From Chloroflexi bacterium UBA5177 (lineage in GTDB: Bacteria > Chloroflexota > UBA5177), in assembly GCA_002413265.1 (NCBI GenBank), contig DHWR01000125.1, forward strand, positions 1-10,700: DNA of 10,700 bases, given 5' to 3'. Each line of letters begins with the position of its first letter. Position 1 is the stretch's first letter. A program made the position numbers and the translations under genes. Below are positions 1 through 5,690 of this stretch, one piece after another. Below the pieces are notes generated by a model. That model was given only the letters and a program-made list of their open reading frames with translations. It was not told the DNA's origin and searched no databases.

Positions 1-282
1 GTTCCTCTCACTGAGTACATGCCCGCTCACAGTTAACTCGTCGGCAAGTCTGCTGGCACGTGCTTCAGACAGCGAAAGAGCACGAGCCAGTTCCTTGACC
101 GTGCTGCCCTCGCTCCGAACCAGGTAGAGCAGGGCCTTGAGCTGCTGCATCGAAAGCCCTGGCGCCTGCTTGGGATCACAGCGCTCTAGCTCGTGCATGG
201 CTCGGACAAAGCGAATCATGTGGGAGGCCACGTCCCAAGAAACCGGGTTGCTCGTGGCCTTCGAAGGAGTTTCAACGTTCAC
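1..282 (-). CDS. MarR-family transcriptional regulator (C-terminus beyond window edge)
   Basis: The minus strand reads as 94 open codons from a GTG at 280-282 to the window edge, so only the N-terminal two thirds is present. After a short polar leader comes a helix (DVASHMIRFVRAMHELE, about residues 16-32). A MarR-type winged-helix core follows: LSMQQLKALLYL, then TVKELARALSLSEARASRLADE, ending in the wing start (SGHVLSERN). MarR proteins are dimeric DNA-binding repressors released by small phenolic or drug-like ligands. It is divergent from a DHA2 efflux pump, the classic arrangement for a regulator of that pump. The start is inferred: a TATCAT -10 box lies exactly 6 bases upstream, which would put the transcript start at the GTG and make the mRNA leaderless. 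A GTG at 295-297 is in frame but has no well-placed ribosome site either. Ligand and regulatory sign are unknown. Confidence 0.85.
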   Translation of the reverse strand, partial: MNVETPSKATSNPVSWDVASHMIRFVRAMHELERCDPKQAPGLSMQQLKALLYLVRSEGSTVKELARALSLSEARASRLADELTVSGHVLSERN

Positions 283-288
283 GCCCGT

Positions 289-318
289 ATGATACACCCT
301 TTTTCATGCAGAGCGCAA
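289..318 (-). promoter_or_regulatory. Candidate leaderless promoter of the marR gene
   Basis: On the minus strand, TTGCGC (313-318) is separated by 18 bases from TATCAT (289-294), followed by 6 bases and the GTG start. A transcript starting 6-7 bases after the -10 box would begin at or next to the start codon. The tetR gene at 3849 has the same TATCAT-N6-start arrangement, which supports reading both as real promoters. Sigma-70-type boxes are read by eye only. Confidence 0.5.
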
Positions 319-342
319 TGGAATACTAACGCAAGCGCCTAC

Positions 343-373
343 TTGTGCAATTTCCAATTTGCGCAATCATTGC
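343..373. promoter_or_regulatory. Candidate MarR operator: paired inverted repeats
   Basis: Bases 343-350 (TTGTGCAA) and 359-366 (TTGCGCAA) form an inverted repeat with one mismatch and an 8-base spacer. The right half is itself a perfect 8-base palindrome. A second perfect repeat, GCAAT-C-ATTGC, occupies 363-373. A related half-site (ATTGCGC read on the minus strand) lies at 313-319 over the marR -35 box. The block covers the -35 box of the pump promoter, where a MarR dimer would block polymerase. Palindromes of this size in the regulator-pump gap are typical MarR targets; binding here is inferred. Confidence 0.5.
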
Positions 374-387
374 ATTTAGCATATGAT
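359..387 (+). promoter_or_regulatory. Candidate promoter of the MFS pump gene
   Basis: TTGCGC (359-364), a 17-base spacer and TATGAT (382-387) make a sigma-70-type promoter. Its -35 box lies inside the inverted repeat described at 343-373. It would give a leader of roughly 77 bases before the pump start at 471. Its spacing is optimal and the -10 box differs from consensus at one position; the -35 box is weak, fitting a regulated promoter. Confidence 0.5.
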
Positions 388-458
388 GATGGAGTGACGC
401 GGAGCGCCCTGACCGGCGCCCACGCACAAGCTCTCAGGAACCATGGCTAGCAATGATC

Positions 459-463
459 GGAGG
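459..463 (+). promoter_or_regulatory. Ribosome binding site that decides the MFS start
   Basis: GGAGG lies 7 bases before the ATG at 471. The upstream in-frame ATG at 453 has no such site, and this GGAGG would lie inside its coding sequence, so 471 is the preferred start. Confidence 0.7.
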
Positions 464-470
464 ACCCCAG

Positions 471-1970
471 ATGTCTGCAAGCTCCCTATCGAACCCAATC
501 CCGAAGTCGCCCTCGGTCCCGGCACGCGTCGTAAACAAGTGGGTGATCCTTGTCGTCGTCTGCCTTGCTCAGTTTGTGGTGGTGCTCGACGCCACCATCG
601 TGAACGTTGCCCTTCCCTCCATTCAGCGTGGCTTGCACTTCAGCCTGGACAGTCTGCAGTGGGTGGTCAACGGGTATACGCTGACCTTCGGCGGCTTCCT
701 GCTGCTTGGTGGCCGTGTCGCTGACCTGCTCGGGCGCAGGCGGCTCTTCATTGTCGGATTGATCGTTTTCTCGGTTGCATCACTGATTGACGGACTCGCC
801 CAGAACAGCAGCATGCTTATCGCTGCCCGCGCCCTGCAGGGCGTTGGCGCCGCGTTCCTCTCCCCGGCCGCCCTCTCGCTCCTGACGACGAACTTCCCGG
901 AGAGCGGCGAACGCACGCGAGCGCTGGGCGTCTGGAGCGCCATCTCCGCCGGCGGCGGAGCAGTGGGCCTGCTCGCGGGCGGGATCCTGACAAGTGGTCT
1001 CTCCTGGCAGTGGATCTTCTTTGTCAATGTTCCGGTCGGAGCGTTGGCCGTCCTCGCGGCGCTCCGGTACATCCCTGAATCGGTTGCCGACCTCGGCCAC
1101 CACAGGTTCGACGTGGCCGGCGCGATGTCTGTAACGAGCGGTCTCGTCCTCCTGGTCTTCACGCTAGTAAAAGCACAGTCATTCGGCTGGGCATCCCCGA
1201 CCACTATCGGCTTGTTCGCACTCTCCGCAGTCCTTCTTGCCGGCTTCTTGGTGATCGAGATGAGAAGCCAGGCGCCGCTCGTTCGCCTGAACATCTTCAA
1301 CATCCGGACGCTGGCAGTCGGCGACCTGATCCTGCTGCTGGTGGGTGCGGGGCTGTTCTCTATGTTCTTCTTCACCTCGCTGTACGCGCAGGAGGTCCTG
1401 GGTTACAGCGCCCTGCGAGCAGGATTGGCGTTCTTCCCGGTTGCCCTCGCGATTGCCGTTGGAGCCGGGATCTCGCAGGCACTCATCCCTCGTCTCGGTC
1501 TTCGCATGACGATCATCGTCGGGTTGGGGCTGGGGATCGCGGGCATGGCTGTCATGACCCAGCTCCCGGTGAACGGAACCTACCTGAACCTGCTAGAGGG
1601 GCTCATGCCGATCTCCATCGGCCTCGGCCTCACGTTTGCTCCCGCTACGCTCCTCGGAACATCGGGAGTGGAGGGAGAGGATGCGGGACTGGCATCCGGT
1701 CTCTTGAACACCGCCCAGCAGGTCGGCGGCGCCATAGGTCTCGCCGTTCTCTCCACCCTTGCTTCCAACCGCACCAGCAGCCTGTTGGGCGCACTGCATC
1801 ATGCCCCCAGCCGAGCAGCCTTCCTGAGCGCCGAAGTTGACGGCTTTCATGTGGCTTTCATCGGTGGCGGGCTGCTGTTTATCGCCGGTCTGCTTGCGGC
1901 AGTAGCGCTGCTCCGCGAGCGCCATTTCGCTCACGTAGAGGCCCGGCCTCTGGTCGCTGAGGCGGCTTGA
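471..1970 (+). CDS. MFS drug/proton antiporter, DHA2 (EmrB/QacA-like) family
   Basis: The 499-residue protein matches the size and hydrophobic profile of 14-helix DHA2 exporters. These use the proton gradient to expel drugs, dyes and other toxic organics across the cytoplasmic membrane. Motif D1 (LDATIVNVALP, residues 39-49) in the first helix contains D40. Motif A (GGRVADLLGRRR, about 80-91) forms the loop between helices 2 and 3. The helix-4 arginine and motif C-like glycine-rich helix 5 appear in ARALQG and SAISAGGGAVGLLAGG. The WQWIFFVNVPVG signature after helix 5 is characteristic of the family. Start 471 has GGAGG 7 bases upstream; an alternative ATG at 453 would add six residues. The gene is divergent from a marR gene with an operator-like repeat in the gap, so MarR-type control is likely. 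Substrate cannot be predicted; confidence is in the family. Confidence 0.95.
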   Translation: MSASSLSNPIPKSPSVPARVVNKWVILVVVCLAQFVVVLDATIVNVALPSIQRGLHFSLDSLQWVVNGYTLTFGGFLLLGGRVADLLGRRRLFIVGLIVFSVASLIDGLAQNSSMLIAARALQGVGAAFLSPAALSLLTTNFPESGERTRALGVWSAISAGGGAVGLLAGGILTSGLSWQWIFFVNVPVGALAVLAALRYIPESVADLGHHRFDVAGAMSVTSGLVLLVFTLVKAQSFGWASPTTIGLFALSAVLLAGFLVIEMRSQAPLVRLNIFNIRTLAVGDLILLLVGAGLFSMFFFTSLYAQEVLGYSALRAGLAFFPVALAIAVGAGISQALIPRLGLRMTIIVGLGLGIAGMAVMTQLPVNGTYLNLLEGLMPISIGLGLTFAPATLLGTSGVEGEDAGLASGLLNTAQQVGGAIGLAVLSTLASNRTSSLLGALHHAPSRAAFLSAEVDGFHVAFIGGGLLFIAGLLAAVALLRERHFAHVEARPLVAEAA

Positions 1971-1989
1971 AGCATGGTCAAGCCTCAGC
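1956..1989 (+). terminator. Hairpin at the end of the MFS gene, terminator-like
   Basis: GCTGAGGC (1956-1963) pairs perfectly with GCCTCAGC (1982-1989). Inside it TTGA (1967-1970) pairs with TCAA (1978-1981) around a 7-base loop, leaving a 3-base bulge. An alternative GGCTTGA/TCAAGCC stem (1964-1970/1978-1984) competes. The structure overlaps the stop codon. No T-run follows, so it is not a classic intrinsic terminator; it may terminate with Rho or protect the 3' end. Confidence 0.4.
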
Positions 1990-2082
1990 TCCGCTAGGGA
2001 AACCGGTCGACCGGATGTCCGTCAACGGGCGTGAACCCTCGGCCCAGAAGTCAAAAGCCCTTGGTCACCAGGTCATTTGGGG

Positions 2083-2361
2083 CTAGGCGGCGTCCATGAG
2101 CAGGGTCGTTTGCCTTCCGCCGGACGGTGTGCGGTAGCGGCGAAATTCGGGATCATGCCCGAGCAATGTGCCCAAGGCGGACACTATCGCCAGGGGCGAA
2201 CTTTTGCAGCCAAACCGGGACGCCGGGAATATAGAGGTCGGAAAGCCTTGCCAGGTTCACCATCTCGAAGAGGTTTGCGGTACCGCGACTGAAGTCAGCC
2301 TGCCATCACGCGCCATGCCGCACATGATCTCCAACACGTCCTCGAGCCGGCGTGGCGGGCT
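2083..2361 (-). pseudogene. Frameshifted remnant resembling the C-terminus of a cupin-domain protein
   Basis: No intact gene fills the stretch between 1971 and 2469. On the minus strand, three coding-looking pieces follow one another in different frames. RRLEDVLEIMCGMARDGRLTS (about 2350 downwards) shifts to NLFEMVNLARLSDLYIPGVP and VWLQKF, then to LLGHDPEFRRYRTPSG ending at a TAG (2083-2085). Their order and spacing resemble the C-terminal helical tail found in cupin-type proteins, where a beta-barrel is followed by a short helical region. That resemblance is from memory and no barrel motif is visible, so the family call is weak. The series of frame changes is what marks it as a remnant. The rest of the stretch (1990-2082 and 2362-2469) shows nothing recognisable. 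Confidence 0.35.
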
Positions 2362-2469
2362 CAGTCGGGAGTACTACCCAGACGGGAAGCCCCAGATGCG
2401 GCAGAATGGGAAGCGGCGGCTTCGAAGAACCCGGAAGGTAAGTTCAGTCTCGATGGAGCAGGCACAGAT

Positions 2470-3219
2470 ATGGCAAACGATGGGGTGACGATCGATCCTG
2501 AGGGAACTGAAACACGCGTCCTCCACGAACTCGTCGACTTCGTCGGCAAGAACATCGTTGAGGTCGGGTGCGGCGACGGGCGCATGACCTGGCGCTACGC
2601 CGAGTCGGCGCGGTCCGTTTTAGCGGTCGATCCGGATGAAGCAAGCATCGCGCACGCGATTGAGCAGAGGCCGGAAACCCTGCAATCGATCGTCACCTTC
2701 CGAGCCGGGGACGTGGAAACCGTCGGACTTCCGGAAGCCCGGTTTGACGTGGCGATCCTCTCCTGGTCCTTGTGATGAATAGCTCGTGAGAGTGTCGGCG
2801 ACACTCTGAGAGCCCTTCACAGGGCACTTCGGCCCGGCGGGATTCTGCTGGACATTCATCCCGAGCCAGGGCATGGTCGGATCCAGGTCCGTATTGGGCG
2901 GAAGATCCACTCGGTTGGCACCCTGGACGACTCCGCGTACATCGGTGATATTCATGCCGGACGAGCCGTGATTGCATCGCTCATTCGGGAAGGCGTCTTT
3001 GGCCGCGGTCGTGAGGTGCGCTTTCGGGATGTCCTGCACGCGACGGACGTGGACGCTTGGCTTGCCTTCCGGGAGGAGCGATCCAGCCGCTCCATCCTCG
3101 AACCCGGCCTCGTACCCAAGGTCCGCGATCTCATGGCGACAGGAGACGGCGAGATCCTCGTCGTACATCGCGCCTACGCCGGTCAGGTGATTCGCCTTGG
3201 AGGAGCATCGGAGACGTAG
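2470..3219 (+). CDS. Class I SAM-dependent methyltransferase with tandem in-frame TGA codons: selenoprotein candidate or pseudogene
   Basis: One reading frame of 249 codons runs from the ATG at 2470 to a TAG at 3217-3219, interrupted only by TGA TGA at codons 102-103. Before them: SAM motif I (VEVGCGDG, residues 30-37), the acidic residue that binds the SAM ribose (AVDPD, D54), the adenine-binding region (FRAGDVET) and the strand-4 region FDVAILSWSL (92-101). After them in the same frame: helix IARESVGDTLRAL, the motif LRPGG (120-124), strand ILLDIHPEP and a plausible C-terminal domain. Both halves are needed for a Rossmann fold, so a product ending at residue 101 should not work. No start codon suitable for the second half occurs before GTG 2968, which is past LRPGG. 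A hairpin follows the TGAs directly. The start has a weak GGAG 11 bases upstream. Convergent with tetR. Substrate unknown. Family call firm; decoding unresolved. Confidence 0.7.
2773..2778 (+). other. Tandem in-frame TGA codons inside the methyltransferase
   Basis: TGA TGA occupies codons 102-103, directly after FDVAILSWSL. Aligned by motif with the second methyltransferase of this window, whose strand-4 region reads ALVGFVLHHA, the two codons fall where that protein has His-His, next to the SAM pocket. TGA is one base from both Cys codons, so a Cys-Cys ancestor (or a Sec-Sec protein) would explain the pair. An ATG overlaps them (2775-2777) but reads only four codons before a stop, so it does not restart translation usefully. 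Confidence 0.9.
2782..2813 (+). promoter_or_regulatory. Hairpin just after the TGA pair: candidate bacterial SECIS element
   Basis: AGAGTGTC (2789-2796) and GACACTCT (2800-2807) form a perfect 8-bp stem with the triloop GGC. A lower stem GCTC (2782-2785)/GAGC (2810-2813) stacks beneath it across a 3x2 internal loop. The apical loop begins 18 bases after the second TGA and 21 after the first. Known bacterial SECIS elements lie immediately downstream of the Sec codon, with the apical loop roughly 16-37 bases away and a G among the first two loop bases. This hairpin meets those rules. It is also coding sequence (codons 105-115), so the pairing could be incidental. It has no T-run and is unlikely to be a terminator. 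Confidence 0.45.
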
Positions 3220-3258
3220 CCGTGGACCGCCGTTACCGAGCGTTGGAGCTCGACTCGC

Positions 3259-3849
3259 TCACGGGGCGCACCAGCCCTCAACAAGCGAGCTAAGCCCGTC
3301 ACGCCACAGCCGTTCGGCCTCGGTTTTCGGAACCGTGCAGCGCAGCTCGAGTGCGGCGAGTCCTTCACACAGCGCATGGAACTCCCACGCGGCGGCCGGC
3401 ACGGCTCGGTTCCCCAAGCGCCCAACCTCGTCAACCCGACGGACGCGTTCGTGCAGGCCGCTGAGAGCGTGATCGGCGGCACCGTGGAAGCCGCGAGCGA
3501 GCTGACCAGAGACGTCGATGCGTTGGATTCCGATGCGGAAAAGGGCTGGATGTTCGAGCGCGAAGCGCCGGAAGATGAGGCCTGCCTCCACCAGATCTGA
3601 CACAGGGTCGTCAGTTCGCGAAACCCCATCGACTGCTGTGCCGAGCAGATCGAAGGCTCGCACGCCGAGCGCGACGACCAGACCGTCCTTCGACGAAAAC
3701 AGACTGTACACGGCTCGCGTGGTGGTGCCGGCCCCGCCTGCCACGCGGCGCACAGATAGTTCTTCCGGCCCCTCCTCCTCCGCGATTCGCTCTGCGGTCT
3801 CCAGGAGCTTCACCGCGGTCCGCTCGTCATGCTCCTTTGGTCTCCCCAT
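3259..3849 (-). CDS. TetR-family transcriptional regulator
   Basis: A 196-residue protein of normal TetR length. The N-terminus has the three-helix DNA-binding domain: helix 1 KLLETAERIAEEEG (about 14-27), then LSVRRVAGGAG and the recognition helix TTTRAVYSLFSSKDGLVVAL (about 35-61). The C-terminal ligand domain (ALEHPALFRIGIQR and onwards) resembles the TetR_C_13/WHG type. It would act as a dimeric repressor responding to a small molecule. The ATG at 3849 lacks a ribosome site, but a TATCAT box lies exactly 6 bases upstream, so the mRNA is probably leaderless. It is divergent from the alpha/beta hydrolase with a palindrome in the 33-base gap, making that gene and itself likely targets. It ends 39 bases from the convergent methyltransferase. 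Confidence 0.92.
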   Translation of the reverse strand: MGRPKEHDERTAVKLLETAERIAEEEGPEELSVRRVAGGAGTTTRAVYSLFSSKDGLVVALGVRAFDLLGTAVDGVSRTDDPVSDLVEAGLIFRRFALEHPALFRIGIQRIDVSGQLARGFHGAADHALSGLHERVRRVDEVGRLGNRAVPAAAWEFHALCEGLAALELRCTVPKTEAERLWRDGLSSLVEGWCAP

Positions 3850-3855
3850 GCTGCT

Positions 3856-3861
3856 ATGATA
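3856..3861 (-). promoter_or_regulatory. Candidate -10 box of a leaderless tetR promoter
   Basis: TATCAT on the minus strand is followed by six bases and then the ATG at 3849, placing the expected transcript start on the start codon. No good -35 hexamer is seen at 17-18 bases (ACTGTA at 17). The identical box and spacing occur before the marR gene at 282. Confidence 0.45.
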
Positions 3862-3862
3862 A

Positions 3863-3877
3863 CGTAACCGTGTTACG
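3863..3877. promoter_or_regulatory. Candidate TetR operator between tetR and the hydrolase
   Basis: CGTAAC (3863-3868) and GTTACG (3872-3877) form a perfect 6-bp inverted repeat around CGT. A second overlapping repeat, ACCGT (3867-3871)/ACGGT (3875-3879), lies around GTT. The site sits between the tetR -10 box and the hydrolase start, where a dimeric TetR regulator would control both directions. The binding is inferred from position and symmetry. Confidence 0.6.
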
Positions 3878-3882
3878 GTACA

Positions 3883-4677
3883 GTGTTGCCAAAACTAGAA
3901 GTGAGTGTGCAAATCTCTTCCGTTGGTAATTCGCGACTGGCTTACGAGGAGTCGGGTACGGGTTTCCCGGTCGTGCTTCTCCACGGTCTCACCTTCAGTC
4001 GATCGACCTGGCGACCGATTACCGAGCGCCTCTCTGATCGATTCCGCTGTATTGCCATAGATCTGCCGGGGCACGGCGAGAGTGCCGGACCGCCTCACTC
4101 GATGGAGGATCTAGCCCGTAATGTCAATGCGCTTCTGACGAGCCTGGGGATCGGCCGGCCGGTCGTCGTGGGACATTCCTTGGCTGGGATGATTGCAACC
4201 TTCTACGCCTCCCGATACCCCGTTGCCGGCGTCGTCAACGTGGACCAACCGCTCGATGTGGTGCCGTTTGCCCGCTTGCTCCGACAATTGGAGCCTGAGC
4301 TTCGAGGTCCGCATTTCTTGGCGGCGTTTGAACCGTTCCGACAGAGTATTGGTGTTGATCTCCTCCCTGAGCCGCTTCGCTCCGCGACGACTGCGACGCA
4401 GACGATTCAGCAGGATCTCGTCCTCGGCTATTGGGAGGAAGTTCTCCAGCGGTCCCCTGAGGAGCTTCAGGAAATAACGGATGAGGCGGCACGGAGCATC
4501 ACGGTTCCGTATCTAGCGGTGTTCGGGCGCCAGCTGTCGGAGAACGAACGGGACGGCCTTCATGACCGCTTGTCGCGTCTGCAGCTGGAGGAATGGCCGG
4601 ATCGTGGCCACATGGTGCATCTCATGGAGGCGGATCGATTCACAAATCGAATCGCCGCGTTCATCGATCGGCTCTAA
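3883..4677 (+). CDS. Alpha/beta-hydrolase fold protein
   Basis: The 264-residue product has the standard order of alpha/beta hydrolase motifs: strand 3 and oxyanion loop (VVLLHGLTF, about 30-38), the IDLPGHGES loop (59-67), the nucleophile elbow VVGHSLAG with Ser99, and a C-terminal His in DRGHMVHL (H243). The canonical Asp after strand 6 is not obvious, since the segment reads YLAVFGRQLSENE. The acid may therefore sit elsewhere, perhaps D125 in VNVDQP, or activity may be altered. Such proteins hydrolyse esters, lactones, epoxides or C-C bonds in the cytoplasm; no substrate can be named. The start is uncertain: GTG 3883 gives the longest form, while GTG 3901 or GTG 3907, closer to the conserved core, are equally credible. 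It is divergent from tetR and probably repressed by it. Confidence 0.88.
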   Translation: MLPKLEVSVQISSVGNSRLAYEESGTGFPVVLLHGLTFSRSTWRPITERLSDRFRCIAIDLPGHGESAGPPHSMEDLARNVNALLTSLGIGRPVVVGHSLAGMIATFYASRYPVAGVVNVDQPLDVVPFARLLRQLEPELRGPHFLAAFEPFRQSIGVDLLPEPLRSATTATQTIQQDLVLGYWEEVLQRSPEELQEITDEAARSITVPYLAVFGRQLSENERDGLHDRLSRLQLEEWPDRGHMVHLMEADRFTNRIAAFIDRL

Positions 4678-4820
4678 TCGAGAGGCACCGGGAAGGTTGG
4701 CCCCAATTAGGTGTCGGCTTGTTCCCGCGCAGGCACGCGTGGGGTCGTGCCTATGCGGCGCGACGGAAGTGACTCCTGCGGTTTCGGAATGGAACCATGT
4801 TCCCGGGCGATAACAGTGAA

Positions 4821-5090
4821 CTAGTCTCGGTCCAGAGACTCACGGTGCAGCAGGGCCGCCGCGATGGCGTCCAGTGCGGCGCGATTATTCGTGATCGCGT
4901 CGTGGGCACGCTCATGCGCTTCCCCGACGAGTCGCAAAACAGCCCGGTCGATCAGATGCGCCGTCTCGTCGCTGTACTCCTTCGGCTCCTAGGGGTTGTA
5001 GATGCGCCCGGAGAGGGCGTTGTCCCCCGATCCGCCGAAATAGGTGAAGCGCACGGGTCCGCGCAGAGTCTCGGCGCCGAGAATAAATGG
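4821..5090 (-). pseudogene. ftsH: Decayed C-terminal fragment of FtsH protease
   Basis: On the minus strand, one frame reads ILGAETLRGPVRFTYFGG and SGRIYNP, then a TAG (4989-4991). After it come EYSDETAHLIDRAVLRLV, GEAHERAHDAITNNRAALDA and IAAALLHRESLDRD, ending at TAG 4821-4823. This is the pattern of the last 80-90 residues of the M41 peptidase domain of FtsH: a surface loop, the (R)EYSDET-L-I helix, the A-E-RA--I--NR-AL helix, and a terminal LL-RE-LD. The zinc-binding HEXXH, the AAA+ ATPase and the membrane segments are all missing. The frame is closed upstream by a TAA just before the similarity, and 5091-5207 shows no continuation. FtsH normally exceeds 600 residues, so this is a non-functional remnant. 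The premature TAG and truncation show decay; the intact parental copy is presumably elsewhere. Confidence 0.65.
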
Positions 5091-5207
5091 ACGTTACCAA
5101 CCCGGGGCGGCAATCCGATTCAGCAGCGTCTCTGAGCAGGCGCAGCCCCACATGGAGCGCGGGCGTGAGAACCGCCGCTCTGATCGCCAGGTTATCCTGG
5201 ATATACC

Positions 5208-5603
5208 ATGTCAGACACGCCTCCTGACCCACGCGTCGACACTTACATCGAGGCACTGCCCGAGTGGAAGCAGCGTATCTGCTGCACGGTGCGCGCTCTG
5301 GCGCATGCCGCCGACCCGGAGGTGACGGAGACGATCAAGCGCACAAGACAACCGTACTTCGTCCTGCAGGGCAACGTCTGCGCGCTTCTGGCGGCGAGGG
5401 ACCACGCCAACGTATTTCTCTACGACCCTCTCGTCCCCGATCCCGAAGGCATCATCACCTCAGGCCACCAGAACCAGACGGGCCGAACCGTCGCCATCCG
5501 TCAGGGTGAGCCGATCAACGAGGGAGCGCTCCTCACCATGTTCCAGGCCATCATCGCCCGTAACCGGGCCGGAGGCTGGCGAAAGCTTGCACGCGATGCG
5601 TGA
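5208..5603 (+). CDS. DUF1801 (YdhG-like) domain protein
   Basis: The 131-residue protein has the small DUF1801 fold along its full length. VDTYIEALPEWKQRICCTVRALAHAA (N-terminal helical part) is followed by DPEVTETIKRTRQPYFVLQGNVCALLA and the strand ANVFLYD, with a short C-terminal helix carrying basic residues. Members of this family are widespread and biochemically uncharacterised; they bind no obvious cofactor. The Cys-Cys at residues 25-26 is not a general family feature as far as I recall. The ATG at 5208 has a weak GGA 6 bases upstream. The gene lies 87 bases before the VOC gene on the same strand and may be co-transcribed with it. Confidence 0.85.
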   Translation: MSDTPPDPRVDTYIEALPEWKQRICCTVRALAHAADPEVTETIKRTRQPYFVLQGNVCALLAARDHANVFLYDPLVPDPEGIITSGHQNQTGRTVAIRQGEPINEGALLTMFQAIIARNRAGGWRKLARDA

Positions 5604-5690
5604 TTACCCAAGAGGTGATGTTCAGGGCTCGGGCAGTTCAGATGTCCGATCTCTGTCCAACGACGACGAGAGATCCAGAGGAGGCAAACC

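Noticed and set aside
623..1375. Long minus-strand open frame (250 codons) inside the pump gene
   Set aside because: It is antisense to a clear MFS transporter, its translation is rich in Arg/Ser/Pro with no fold or motif, and it arises from high-GC codon bias.
2168..2488. Plus-strand 106-codon open frame before the methyltransferase
   Set aside because: The translation is low-complexity and basic with no motif, overlaps the methyltransferase start in another frame, and lies opposite the remnant on the minus strand.
2773..2777. Stop-start overlap (TGATG) as translational coupling to a second cistron
   Set aside because: The ATG at 2775 reads only four codons before TGA, and no usable in-frame start for the downstream half occurs before 2968.
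2782..2813. Hairpin after the TGA pair read as an intrinsic terminator
   Set aside because: No T-run follows and it lies inside a frame that continues to encode the LRPGG motif and the rest of the methyltransferase.
2620..3168. Minus-strand open frame of 182 codons opposite the methyltransferase
   Set aside because: It has no recognisable motif, while the plus strand shows SAM motifs on both sides of the TGA pair; the minus frame is a shadow.
3239..3261. GAGCG/CGCTC repeat between the convergent methyltransferase and tetR as a bidirectional terminator
   Set aside because: Only 5 bp of pairing around a 13-base loop with no T-runs; too weak to call.
4912..5256. Minus-strand 114-codon open frame near the FtsH remnant
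   Set aside because: It is in a different frame from the recognisable FtsH-like segments and is itself unlike any protein I know.
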